Source: Ramlibacter sp. (GTDB lineage: Bacteria; Pseudomonadota; Gammaproteobacteria; Burkholderiales; Burkholderiaceae_C). Taken from it: a stretch of 8,748 nucleotides of DNA. The stretch lies in assembly GCA_026785815.1 (NCBI GenBank), contig JAJAZH010000379.1:1-8748 (forward strand), in the 5' to 3' direction. Position numbers and translations under genes: made by a program. The notes under the pieces are model-generated. The model was not told the origin of the DNA. It saw only the letters and a list, made by a program, of their open reading frames with translations, and searched no databases. Shown here in pieces: positions 1 through 6,674 of this stretch (position 1 is the first letter of the stretch; the number at the start of each line of letters is the position of its first letter).

Positions 1-510
1 GAACTTCATCGCGTCCTGGACGAAGAACACCGGCATGTTGTTGCCGACCAGGTCGTAGTTGCCCTCGCGGGTGTAGAACTTGACGGCAAAGCCGCGCACG
101 TCACGCACCGTGTCGGACGAACCACGGGAGCCGGCCACTGTCGAGAAGCGCACGAATACCGGGGTGCGGGCTCCGACCTCCTGCAGGAAATCCGCGCGGG
201 TGTACTCCGACAGCGACCGGTAGAGCTCGAAGAAGCCATGGGCGCCAGCGCCGCGGGCATGCACCACCCGCTCCGGAATCCGCTCGTGGTCGAAGTGCGT
301 GATCTTCTCGCGCAGGATGAAGTCTTCCAGCAGCGTCGGCCCGCGCACGCCCGCCTTGAGCGAGTTGTGGTTGTCGGGAATGGCCACGCCCTGGTTGGTC
401 GTGAGCTGGCTCTCGGGGCCCTGGCTGAAAGCCTCAAGCTGCTTGACCTTGGCGGCTGCGCTGTCTCCCGCCTTGGCTTTGCGCTGGGATTCCTGTCGGG
501 GCTGGGCCAT
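1..510 (-). CDS. katE: Large-subunit (HPII-type) catalase, N-terminal 170 residues, partial
   Basis: This is a haem catalase that disproportionates hydrogen peroxide to water and oxygen in the cytoplasm. Only the first 170 codons are present; the frame is still open at base 1. The visible part has the N-terminal arm of large-subunit catalases (DNHNSLKAGVRGPTLLEDF, residues 46-64), then ITHFDHERIPERVVHARGAG with the catalytic His at residue 84, then VFVRFSTVAGSRGSSDTVRD, and finally NYDLVGNNMPVFF with the catalytic Asn at residue 157. The His-Asn spacing of 73 residues equals that of E. coli HPII (His128/Asn201). The N-terminal extension before the core is shorter than in HPII. The ATG at 510-508 is preceded by AGGAG (521-517) with a 6-nt spacer, which fixes the start. 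In relatives such catalases are often RpoS or stationary-phase genes; no such promoter could be confirmed here. The large-subunit type is fairly sure, but the C-terminal flavodoxin-like domain lies outside the window. Confidence 0.95.
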   Translation of the reverse strand, partial: MAQPRQESQRKAKAGDSAAAKVKQLEAFSQGPESQLTTNQGVAIPDNHNSLKAGVRGPTLLEDFILREKITHFDHERIPERVVHARGAGAHGFFELYRSLSEYTRADFLQEVGARTPVFVRFSTVAGSRGSSDTVRDVRGFAVKFYTREGNYDLVGNNMPVFFVQDAMKF

Positions 511-801
511 TCAACACTCCTGGGTGGCTGTTCGATAACAAAGAAAGAGGGGCCGGCGCTGGCGCGTGGCGCGGTCGGTGAAGCCATCTGTGCCACCGAG
601 CTTAGGTGAATACTTGAGCCAGGCCCCGTAGCGACGCGCCTTGGCGTTGTCGGCCATGTTCGCAATCGACGGTAAGGCTTTTCCCACACGCCGCCTGACG
701 CAGCGGCGCAGATCTGTTCCCGCTTCGCCTACATCCAACCGCCGGGGCGTCCTACCTGCATGAGCTGCCGGCGTGCGACATTTAGCGCCAGGAGTGCCAC
801 C
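511..801. other. Divergent intergenic region between katE and the small hypothetical gene
   Basis: This is a 291-base non-coding stretch that must carry the promoters of both flanking genes. Visible elements are the katE Shine-Dalgarno sequence (517-521, read on the minus strand), the downstream gene's Shine-Dalgarno sequence (790-794), and a 6-bp GC-only inverted repeat (cgccgc at 689-694, gcggcg at 703-708). I found no convincing -35/-10 pair on either strand. A minus-strand ORF crosses it (511-825), but it has no ribosome binding site and its residues resemble no family I know. Confidence 0.6.
790..794 (+). promoter_or_regulatory. Shine-Dalgarno site fixing the start of the small hypothetical gene
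   Basis: AGGAG lies 7 nt before the ATG at 802. It decides the start in favour of 802 over an in-frame ATG at 760, which has no comparable site. Confidence 0.75.
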
Positions 802-1101
802 ATGCCAAAGCAACCGGACCAACAACCACGCCGCGCCAACCCCGCCTCACCATCGCCCCAGGGCAACACCCTTCCCGCACAGGGCGAAACCCAGGAACCG
901 GTGCCGCGGACGCCGAACGAGCGCGACGAGTCTGCCGACAGCCAGGGCGCCCAGGAAGCGTCCGGTCAGCGGGTCGGCCGGCAGGCGCACGACGACGTTG
1001 AACGCGGCCTGGTCGACACCGACAAGGGGCCGGTGCTGGATGCGGCTTACGACCAGGTGCGAGACGGCGCGAGCGACCCGGTCAAGAAGTTTTCGCCTTG
1101 A
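802..1101 (+). CDS. Small hydrophilic hypothetical protein (99 aa), probably disordered
   Basis: Function is unknown. The product has 99 residues, no Cys or Trp, one Tyr and one Phe. It is rich in Pro, Gln, Asp, Glu and Arg, and has no signal peptide or membrane segment. The first half is Pro/Gln-rich. The middle (PRTPNERDESADSQ, residues 35-48) and the later GLVDTDKGPVLDAAYDQVR (69-87) are the parts most likely to be conserved. From memory, similar short proteins with a DESA-SQ motif and a VDTD-GP motif occur as uncharacterised proteins across Burkholderiales; this was not checked. A strong Shine-Dalgarno sequence supports the start. The gene diverges from the catalase gene, and its last 20 bases overlap the end of rpe on the other strand. 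It is likely a real gene because of the ribosome binding site and the coherent composition, but I cannot assign a role. Confidence 0.75.
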   Translation: MPKQPDQQPRRANPASPSPQGNTLPAQGETQEPVPRTPNERDESADSQGAQEASGQRVGRQAHDDVERGLVDTDKGPVLDAAYDQVRDGASDPVKKFSP

Positions 1102-1774
1102 GCTGCAGGCGCATGGCGTCGATGACGCCGCGGTAGTCCTGCTGGCCGAAGATCGCGCTGCCGGCGACAAAGGTGTCGGCTCCCGCAGCCTCGACCCGCG
1201 CAATGTTGTCGGTCTTGATGCCGCCATCCACTTCCAGCCGGATGTCCTTGCCACAGGCGTCGATGCGCTTGCGCGCCTCGCCGATCTTGCGCAGGGCGGA
1301 GTCGATGAAGACCTGGCCGCCAAAGCCGGGGTTGACGCTCATGATCAGGATCAGGTCGATCTCCTCGATCATCCAGTCCAGCACCTCCAGGCTGACCGCC
1401 GGATTGAAGACCAGGCCGACCTTGCAGCCGCGCGCCTTGATGGCTTGCACGCTGCGGTGAACATGCGCCGACGCGTCGGGATGGAAGCTGATGAAATCGG
1501 CGCCCGCATCGGCAAAGGCCTGGGCCAGCGCATCGACCGGCTGCACCATCAGGTGCACATCGATCGGCACCGCCGCACCGGCGGCCGTGATGGCATGCGG
1601 CTTCAGCGCCGAGCAGATCATCGGCCCGAATGTGAGGTTGGGCACGTAATGGTTGTCCATCACGTCGAAATGAATCCAGTCGGCGCCGGCCGCGATCACC
1701 GTTTTCACTTCGTCGCCAAGGCGCGCGAAATCGGCAGACAGGATGGAGGGAGCGATGCGATTGGTTTTGCTCAT
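1082..1774 (-). CDS. rpe: Ribulose-phosphate 3-epimerase
   Basis: This enzyme interconverts D-ribulose 5-phosphate and D-xylulose 5-phosphate in the pentose phosphate pathway and, where present, the Calvin cycle. It is a cytoplasmic, metal-dependent TIM barrel. The 230 residues match the usual length. Visible motifs are IAPSILSADFARLGDEV (7-23), IHFDVMD with metal ligands His35 and catalytic Asp37, VHLMV with His74, FISFHPDAS (94-102), SVNPGFGGQ (146-154), EVDGGIK with catalytic Asp183, and AGSAIFG (204-210). The ATG at 1774 was chosen because family members start a few residues before the IAPSILSADF motif. Upstream in-frame ATGs would add a non-conserved tail. No Shine-Dalgarno sequence precedes this ATG. 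Instead a perfect inverted repeat ends 2 nt before it. The gene diverges from apaG. In many Burkholderiales rpe is followed by gph and trpE, but here its end runs into an opposing small gene, so that operon is absent downstream. Confidence 0.97.
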   Translation of the reverse strand: MSKTNRIAPSILSADFARLGDEVKTVIAAGADWIHFDVMDNHYVPNLTFGPMICSALKPHAITAAGAAVPIDVHLMVQPVDALAQAFADAGADFISFHPDASAHVHRSVQAIKARGCKVGLVFNPAVSLEVLDWMIEEIDLILIMSVNPGFGGQVFIDSALRKIGEARKRIDACGKDIRLEVDGGIKTDNIARVEAAGADTFVAGSAIFGQQDYRGVIDAMRLQLKAKTS

Positions 1775-1776
1775 CT

Positions 1777-1796
1777 GCCGATTTTCGCAAATCGGC
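1777..1796 (-). promoter_or_regulatory. Perfect stem-loop in the rpe leader, directly before the start codon
   Basis: The arms GCCGATTT and AAATCGGC are perfectly complementary (8 bp) and enclose a 4-nt loop. Read as rpe mRNA, the loop is GCGA, which fits the stable GNRA tetraloop class. The structure ends 2 nt before the rpe ATG and occupies the place where a Shine-Dalgarno sequence would be expected. It could be an RNA element controlling rpe translation, or a DNA operator in the 51-nt rpe-apaG divergent region. The repeat is directly visible; the function is inferred. Confidence 0.5.
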
Positions 1797-1825
1797 GGCC
1801 CGCAGGCAGCAGGTAACATCGACCC

Positions 1826-2206
1826 ATGGCCAAGTACCAGTTCAGAGTCGAGGTCGAGCAGCGCTTCCTGCCCGAGCAATCAGCGGCCTCGCAAGGGGTT
1901 TTCAGTTTCTCCTACACCATCACCATCACCAACTCCGGCGAGGTCCCGGCGCAGCTGATTTCTCGCCATTGGGTGATCAGCAACTCGGCCGGTGAGGTCG
2001 AAGAGGTCAAGGGCCTGGGCGTGGTCGGGCAGCAGCCGCTGCTCAAACCCGGCGAGGCGTTCCAGTACAGCAGCGGCTGTCGCCTGCGCACCGCCACCGG
2101 CACCATGCAGGGAATCTATTTCTGCGTCGCCGAGGACGGCGAGCGCTTCGAGGTGCAGGTGCCGCCGTTCATGCTCGATGACGGCGCCCATCGGGTGCTT
2201 CACTGA
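1826..2206 (+). CDS. apaG: ApaG family protein (Co2+/Mg2+ efflux-associated)
   Basis: This is a 126-residue protein of the ApaG/DUF525 family, an immunoglobulin-like (FnIII) beta-sandwich. The family is linked genetically to Co2+ resistance and Mg2+ efflux in Salmonella, but its biochemical role is unsettled. The full length fits the usual 124-127. Visible motifs are the beta strands FSFSYTITITNSG (26-38), LISRHWVISNSAG (44-56), the glycine-rich G-x-G-x-x-G loop in GLGVVGQQPLLKPGEAF (63-79), YSSGCRLRTATGTMQGIY (81-98) and the C-terminal VPPFMLD (112-118). The start at 1826 matches the family N-terminus (MAKYQFRVEV). Its Shine-Dalgarno sequence is weak: AGG about 12 nt upstream. It is divergent from rpe, an arrangement I recall from other Burkholderiales, and lies 43 nt ahead of the Gcr-family gene. 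It may be co-transcribed with that gene, as no T-run terminator is seen between them. Confidence 0.95.
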   Translation: MAKYQFRVEVEQRFLPEQSAASQGVFSFSYTITITNSGEVPAQLISRHWVISNSAGEVEEVKGLGVVGQQPLLKPGEAFQYSSGCRLRTATGTMQGIYFCVAEDGERFEVQVPPFMLDDGAHRVLH

Positions 2207-2249
2207 AAAGTCCTCTCCTGCCCGCCGCTGGCGGGGGTTGCGACCGGCA

Positions 2250-4220
2250 ATGAACGACCTCAAGCAGGTGCTGGACACGCTGGACGCCGACGCGCCGCTG
2301 GCGCAGCGCCACCTGTGGCTGATCGGCCTGCTCGACTGGGTGCGCGGCCCGCGCGATTCGACGCCGCAAGCCGCGGCCAGCCGGTTGCGGCTGTTCCTCG
2401 ATGCACTGGCCGCACAGCCCCAACTGCAGGAACGGATGCGCACCTGGTGGCAGCTGCTGGCGGAGACGGTGGACGCCACCGCGCTGCTGGCCGATTTCGG
2501 CTTCGCTCCGCGGATGGCCTTCATCAGCGAATTCAACGAGCGACTGCGGCAGAAAATTCTGCCGGCGACTCCTGAGACCACCAACTCCGCCGAACTGTTC
2601 TCGCTGGCCATGCCGCGCGCCCGCGATGCGGCATGGGTGGCGGCCCTGGACATCGACACGCTGCAGCGGATCGCGGCGCTGATCGCGACGCCGTCGGCGG
2701 TGACCACCGGCCTGACCCTGTGGCAGCATGAACTGCTGGAGGCGATCAACTATTGCGCCAGCCAGGTCCGGGCCACCGGATTCGCCGCCGAACTGCGCCA
2801 GCGGATGAGCGCGCCGGCGCGCGAGATGCAGCCCTTCCACGAGCTGCCGGCGGACGTGGAAAGTTTTCGCGTGGCTTTCGTCGCGACTCCGCGCGAGCCG
2901 ATCGCGCTGGAAACTGCGGCGGCGCGACTGCGCGAGCGGCTGGAAGCCTGCCGGCAAGCGGCGGCCAGCGTCTACCCGCATCTGAACGAGCACGGCATTT
3001 CGGTCGGCCTGGTGTTCCTGTTGCGACAACTGCGCGAGCGGGTGCTGCGGATCCGCGAGCTGATGGACTGCCTGATCGGGGCGGCGCCGCAAGCCAGCAG
3101 CGCCCGGCTGGTGTCGAGGCTGGCCACGATGGGACATGAAAGGCGCAGCCTGCGCGCGTTGTTCGCCGCCAATTCGTCACTGCTGGCCGCCAAGGTGACC
3201 GAGCGCAGCGCCGAGGCCGGCGAACACTACATCACCCGCTCGCCGGTCGAATACCGGCAGATGCTGCTCAAGGCCGCCGGTGGCGGCGCGGTCACCGCCG
3301 TCACCACGCTGCTGAAGTTCGCGCTGGCGACGCTGGGACTGGCCGCGTTCTGGGGCGGCTTCTGGGCCGGCGTGCTGTATGCCGGCAGCTTCGTCCTGAT
3401 CCAGCTGATGCACTGGACGCTGGCGACCAAGCAGCCGGCCATGACAGCACCGGCGATGGCGGCCAAGCTGAAAGACCTGACCGAACCGCAGGCGGTCGAG
3501 GAATTTGTCGATGAAGTGGCCAACCTGATGCGCTCCCAGGTTGCAGCGGTGCTCGGCAACGTCGGCCTGGTAGTGCCATGTGTGCTGCTGCTGGCTTTCC
3601 TGATCCAGCTTGCCAGCGGTGGCGCGTCGATGATCGGCCTGGAGCAAGCCGATCATGTCTTCGCTTCGCTGCACCTGTTGAACCCGCTCACACTGTTGTT
3701 CGCCGCATTCACCGGCGTGCTGCTGTTCGCCTCCAGCCTGATCGCCGGCTGGAGCGAGAACTGGTTCGTGCTGCACCGGCTCGACTCGGCGATGCGCTAC
3801 AACCCGCGCATTACCGCGGCACTGGGCATCGAACGGGCAGCGCGTTGGGCCGATTTCATGCGCAGGAACGTTTCCGGCTTCGCTTCCAACATCTCGCTCG
3901 GCATGATGCTCGGGCTGGTGCCGCCGGTGCTCGACTTCCTCGGGCTCGGGCTCGAGGCACGGCATGTCACCTTGTCGGCTGGCCAGCTGGCCGCCGCGGC
4001 CGCCGCCTACGGCCCGCAGGTGCTGCAGATGCCCGAGCTCTGGTGGTGCGTGGCAGCGATCCCGCTGATCGGGATGGTCAACCTGAGCGTCAGCTTCTAC
4101 TTCGCTTTCCGGCTGGCGCTGCGGGCGCACAGCGTCGGCGGGGTCGACCGCTTGCGGATCCGGCGCTCGATCCGCTCGCGCTGGCGGCGTCGTCCGCTCA
4201 GCTTCTTTTTGCCGGTCTGA
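2250..4220 (+). CDS. gcr: Gcr/SpecificRecomb-family membrane protein (labelled site-specific recombinase)
   Basis: This 656-residue protein belongs to the family that databases label 'site-specific recombinase, Gcr' (COG4389; Pfam SpecificRecomb). I recognised it from overall architecture and the HWTLATKQPAMTAPAMAAK segment at about residues 387-405. Residues 1 to about 335 are soluble, alpha-helical and rich in Leu, Ala and Arg. The second half has about six hydrophobic stretches near 342-386 (probably two spans), 434-463, 473-501, 547-569 and 597-624. I see no tyrosine- or serine-recombinase catalytic motif, so the protein looks like an inner-membrane protein and its true role is unknown. 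The ATG at 2250 was chosen because the frame upstream of it overlaps apaG and is not protein-like. GGGGG about 11 nt upstream may serve as a weak Shine-Dalgarno sequence. The length is close to what I recall for Burkholderiales homologues. The gene is followed after 32 nt by the antiporter-like gene and may share an operon with it and ybdK. Confidence 0.8.
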   Translation: MNDLKQVLDTLDADAPLAQRHLWLIGLLDWVRGPRDSTPQAAASRLRLFLDALAAQPQLQERMRTWWQLLAETVDATALLADFGFAPRMAFISEFNERLRQKILPATPETTNSAELFSLAMPRARDAAWVAALDIDTLQRIAALIATPSAVTTGLTLWQHELLEAINYCASQVRATGFAAELRQRMSAPAREMQPFHELPADVESFRVAFVATPREPIALETAAARLRERLEACRQAAASVYPHLNEHGISVGLVFLLRQLRERVLRIRELMDCLIGAAPQASSARLVSRLATMGHERRSLRALFAANSSLLAAKVTERSAEAGEHYITRSPVEYRQMLLKAAGGGAVTAVTTLLKFALATLGLAAFWGGFWAGVLYAGSFVLIQLMHWTLATKQPAMTAPAMAAKLKDLTEPQAVEEFVDEVANLMRSQVAAVLGNVGLVVPCVLLLAFLIQLASGGASMIGLEQADHVFASLHLLNPLTLLFAAFTGVLLFASSLIAGWSENWFVLHRLDSAMRYNPRITAALGIERAARWADFMRRNVSGFASNISLGMMLGLVPPVLDFLGLGLEARHVTLSAGQLAAAAAAYGPQVLQMPELWWCVAAIPLIGMVNLSVSFYFAFRLALRAHSVGGVDRLRIRRSIRSRWRRRPLSFFLPV

Positions 4221-4252
4221 ATGGGTACAGTGCGCCTGGGACCTTCACGCAC

Positions 4253-5509
4253 ATGAATGAAATCACGGCCATCTGGGCCGAATGGCTCAAGCCATCTGCC
4301 GGCCTGCCGACCGTGCAATGGTCGCTGCTGCTCGGCATCGCCGCGGTTGCCGGGCACTTGGTGCATCGCTACCTCGGCCTGCCCAAGCTGATCGGTTATT
4401 CGGCCGTCGGTGCGCTCGCCGGCCTCGCCGGATTCACCGGCGCGGTCTGGCCGCTGCAGGGAATCGGACTGTTCCTGCTGGAGCTGGGCGTCGCGGTGGT
4501 GCTGTTCGAGGCCGGCGGCCGGATCCCGTTGCGCTGGTTCCGCCACAACCCGATGGTGCTGTTGCAGAGCCTGCTCGAATCGTTGCTCACGCTGCTGCTG
4601 GTCTATTACGCGATGCGCGGCCTGGGCGTGCGTGCCAACGTGGCCGAAGCCCTGGCGATGGTGGCGATGGCGGCGTCGCCGTCGGTGCTGAGCCGGATCG
4701 TGATCGACACCCGCGCTTCGGGGCCGGTCACCGAGCGGGCGATGGTGCTATCGACCCTGAGCACGCTGTATGCGCTGACGCTTTGCAGTGCGCGCGCCAG
4801 CGTCCTTTATCGGCCCTCCAAGGAATGGTCGGACATGTTGTATCCGGTGCTGGTGGTGCTGGGCCTGTCGGTGGTGGTCGGCGCCGTCGTCGCGCTGGCG
4901 CTGCGGATCGCGCTGCGGGTGATGAGCCCGACCAGTGAGAACACCGCGATGCTCTTCATGGCGCTGGTGGCCGCCGGCACCGCGCTGGCATCCCACTTCG
5001 GCGGCTCGGCGCCGCTGGCCGCCTTGCTTGGCGGCATGCTGCTCAAGCAGCTCAATCCGCGTCCCTGGGCCTGGCCACGCCAGCTCGGAACAGCCGGTTC
5101 GCTGCTGACGATGCTGATGTTCGTGCTGGTCGCGGTAGTGGCTGCCAATGCGCGCTGGACGGCGCCGATCGCGTGGCTGGTGGCGGCACTGGTGCTGGCC
5201 CGCGGCGTGGCGAAGGTGGTCGGCGTCACCGCCGCCAACTGGGGCAGCGGCCTGAGCTGGCGGCAGGCTTTCTACACCGGCATGGCGATGTCGCCGATGT
5301 CGTCGGTGGCGGTGCTGCTGGTGTCGCAGTTCGCCAGCTCTGGGCCGGGCATGTCGATGCTGGCGCGCATCGCGTTGCCGGCGATCCTGTTGATGGAGGT
5401 GCTGGGCGCGATCCTGGCAACCATCGCAGTGCACCGGTCCGGCGAGAGCTCGCGGCCCTGGGGTCCGGACTCGAGCTTCACCCAACCGGGGGACCAGGAT
5501 GGCCGGTGA
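4253..5509 (+). CDS. Cation:proton antiporter-like membrane protein (CPA superfamily)
   Basis: This 418-residue polytopic inner-membrane protein has 11-13 likely spans and resembles Na+/H+ or K+/H+ exchangers (Pfam Na_H_Exchanger). Evidence is the early LGLPKLIGYSAVGALAGLAG (41-60), the ELGVAVVLFEAGGRIPLRWF stretch (77-96) that matches the ELG-LF-GLE region of the CPA2 group, SPSVLSRIVIDTRASGPVTE (142-161), HFGGSAPLAALLGGMLLKQL (248-267), ARGVAK (316-321) and MSPMSSVAVLLVSQF (346-360). It ends with a short hydrophilic tail and has no TrkA-N/RCK domain, so KefC-style gating is not supported. The helix after TERAMVLSTLSTLYALTL has no Asp at the place where these exchangers usually carry an Asp-Asp or Asn-Asp pair, so transport activity and ion are uncertain. 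The ATG at 4253 follows a poor Shine-Dalgarno sequence (GGGA about 11 nt upstream). An ATG at 4221 is out of frame. The last 11 nt overlap the ybdK start. Confidence 0.82.
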   Translation: MNEITAIWAEWLKPSAGLPTVQWSLLLGIAAVAGHLVHRYLGLPKLIGYSAVGALAGLAGFTGAVWPLQGIGLFLLELGVAVVLFEAGGRIPLRWFRHNPMVLLQSLLESLLTLLLVYYAMRGLGVRANVAEALAMVAMAASPSVLSRIVIDTRASGPVTERAMVLSTLSTLYALTLCSARASVLYRPSKEWSDMLYPVLVVLGLSVVVGAVVALALRIALRVMSPTSENTAMLFMALVAAGTALASHFGGSAPLAALLGGMLLKQLNPRPWAWPRQLGTAGSLLTMLMFVLVAVVAANARWTAPIAWLVAALVLARGVAKVVGVTAANWGSGLSWRQAFYTGMAMSPMSSVAVLLVSQFASSGPGMSMLARIALPAILLMEVLGAILATIAVHRSGESSRPWGPDSSFTQPGDQDGR

Positions 5510-6674
5510 ATCCAGGTTCGACGCCGCAGCCTCCGCAAGTTCCCGGCGCGAAGGGGTGCTCGAGCCGTTCCGGCATTCGGCCGCGCTGTCGCTCGGCGTC
5601 GAGCTGGAGCTGCAACTGGTCAACACCAACGACTACGATCTCGCGCCCTATTCCGACGAGATGCTGCGGTTGATGTCCAGGGTCGCGCTGCCCGGCGCGG
5701 TGGTGCCGGAGATGACCTCCAGCATGATCGAGATCTCCACCGGCGTGTGCCAGTCGTCGGCGCATGTGCTGGGCGAGCTGACCCAGATCCGCGATGCGCT
5801 GGTCAAGTGCGCCGACAAGCTCAACATCGCCATCGCCGGCGGCGGCACCCACCCGTTCCAGCAGTGGCACGAGCAGCGGATCTACGACCGGCCGCGCTTT
5901 CACGAGCTGTCGCAGCTCTATGGCTACCTGACCAAGCAATTCACCATCTTCGGCCAGCACGTCCACATCGGCTGCCCCGACGCCGACAGCGCGCTGCTGA
6001 TGCTGCACCGCATGTCGCGCTACATCCCGCACTTCATCGCACTGTCGGCGTCGTCGCCGTTCGTGCAGGGCCAGGACACGCAGTTCGATTCGGCGCGATT
6101 GAACTCGGTGTTCGCCTTCCCGATGTCGGGCCGTGCGCCCTACACCCTGAGCTGGACCGAGTTCAGCGCCTTCTTCGCCAAGACCACGAGAACCGGCGTG
6201 GTCAAGAGCATGAAGGACTTCTACTGGGACATCCGGCCCAAACCCGAGTACGGAACGATCGAGATCCGGGTCTTCGACACGCCGCTGACGATCGAGCGGG
6301 CAGCGGCGCTGGCCGGCTACGTGCAGGCGCTGGCTTCCTGGTTCCTGCACGAGCAGCCGTTCATGCCTCTGGAAGACGATTACATGGTCTACACCTACAA
6401 CCGGTTCCAGGCTTGCCGCTTCGGGCTGGACGCGGTCTATGTCGACCCGGTCAGCGGCGAGCAGATGGCGCTGCGCGATCACATCGCGGCGACGATCGGC
6501 CAGATCGGCGCCCATGCGCTGGCGGTCGGCGCCGCGCCCGGCATCGAGCTGCTGCGGCAGTCGGCCGAGATGGGCGCCAACGACGCCCGCTGGCTGCGTG
6601 AGCGCCAGGCGCGCGAGCGGCTGCTGGCGGAAGTGAGCCGGCAGGCGACGGAACGGTTCCGCGGCCGGGTCTAG
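5499..6674 (+). CDS. ybdK: YbdK-type carboxylate-amine ligase (GCS2 family)
   Basis: This is a 391-residue ATP-dependent carboxylate-amine ligase of the GCS2 family. The E. coli member YbdK has weak glutamate-cysteine ligase activity in vitro, and its natural substrate is unclear. Visible motifs are GVELELQLV (33-41) with the metal-binding Glu residues, PEMTSSMIEIST (70-81), GGGTHPFQQWHEQRIYDRPRF (from 114), FGQHVHIGC (151-159), DIRPKPEYGTIEIRVFDTP (244-262) and SWFLHEQPF (280-288). It is slightly longer than the 372-aa E. coli protein because of an N-terminal stretch of about 20 residues before the core. The ATG at 5499 follows a GGGGGA-like Shine-Dalgarno sequence and overlaps the antiporter gene by 11 nt, suggesting translational coupling. 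The stop shares a CTAG palindrome with the stop of the opposing usp gene. Family assignment is firm; true glutathione synthesis is not implied. Confidence 0.93.
   Translation: MAGESRFDAAASASSRREGVLEPFRHSAALSLGVELELQLVNTNDYDLAPYSDEMLRLMSRVALPGAVVPEMTSSMIEISTGVCQSSAHVLGELTQIRDALVKCADKLNIAIAGGGTHPFQQWHEQRIYDRPRFHELSQLYGYLTKQFTIFGQHVHIGCPDADSALLMLHRMSRYIPHFIALSASSPFVQGQDTQFDSARLNSVFAFPMSGRAPYTLSWTEFSAFFAKTTRTGVVKSMKDFYWDIRPKPEYGTIEIRVFDTPLTIERAAALAGYVQALASWFLHEQPFMPLEDDYMVYTYNRFQACRFGLDAVYVDPVSGEQMALRDHIAATIGQIGAHALAVGAAPGIELLRQSAEMGANDARWLRERQARERLLAEVSRQATERFRGRV

Noticed and set aside
570..605. Possible sigma-54 promoter for katE (TGGCAC on the minus strand)
   Set aside because: The downstream GC is 2 bp too close to the TGGCAC, so the strict -24/-12 spacing fails.
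511..825. Minus-strand ORF in the katE upstream region, including a MADNAKARRYGAWLKYSPK stretch from 657
   Set aside because: No Shine-Dalgarno sequence, no known family, and it covers both promoter regions. It is read as chance openness of GC-rich DNA.
1911..1932. accatcaccatcaccaac-like repeat in apaG
   Set aside because: It encodes the TITITN beta strand of ApaG. A few repeated Thr/Ile codons explain it.
2221..2235. GC-only hairpin (cccgcc-gct-ggcggg) after apaG as a terminator
   Set aside because: The stem is short and no T-run follows (the next bases are ggttgcg). It may be chance in GC-rich DNA.
1880..2749. Minus-strand ORF (289 codons) across apaG and the start of the Gcr-family gene
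   Set aside because: It spans two convincing plus-strand genes and the gap between them, and its composition is Ser/Arg/Ala-rich without family features.
3177..4130. Minus-strand ORF (317 codons) opposite the Gcr-family gene
   Set aside because: It is His/Gln/Arg-rich with no hydrophobic core or recognisable motif, as expected of an antisense frame in GC-rich DNA.
4180..4212. T-run (cttcttttt) at the end of the Gcr-family gene as an intrinsic terminator
   Set aside because: The T-run lies inside coding sequence and the only stem before it is 4 bp. It does not look like a working terminator.
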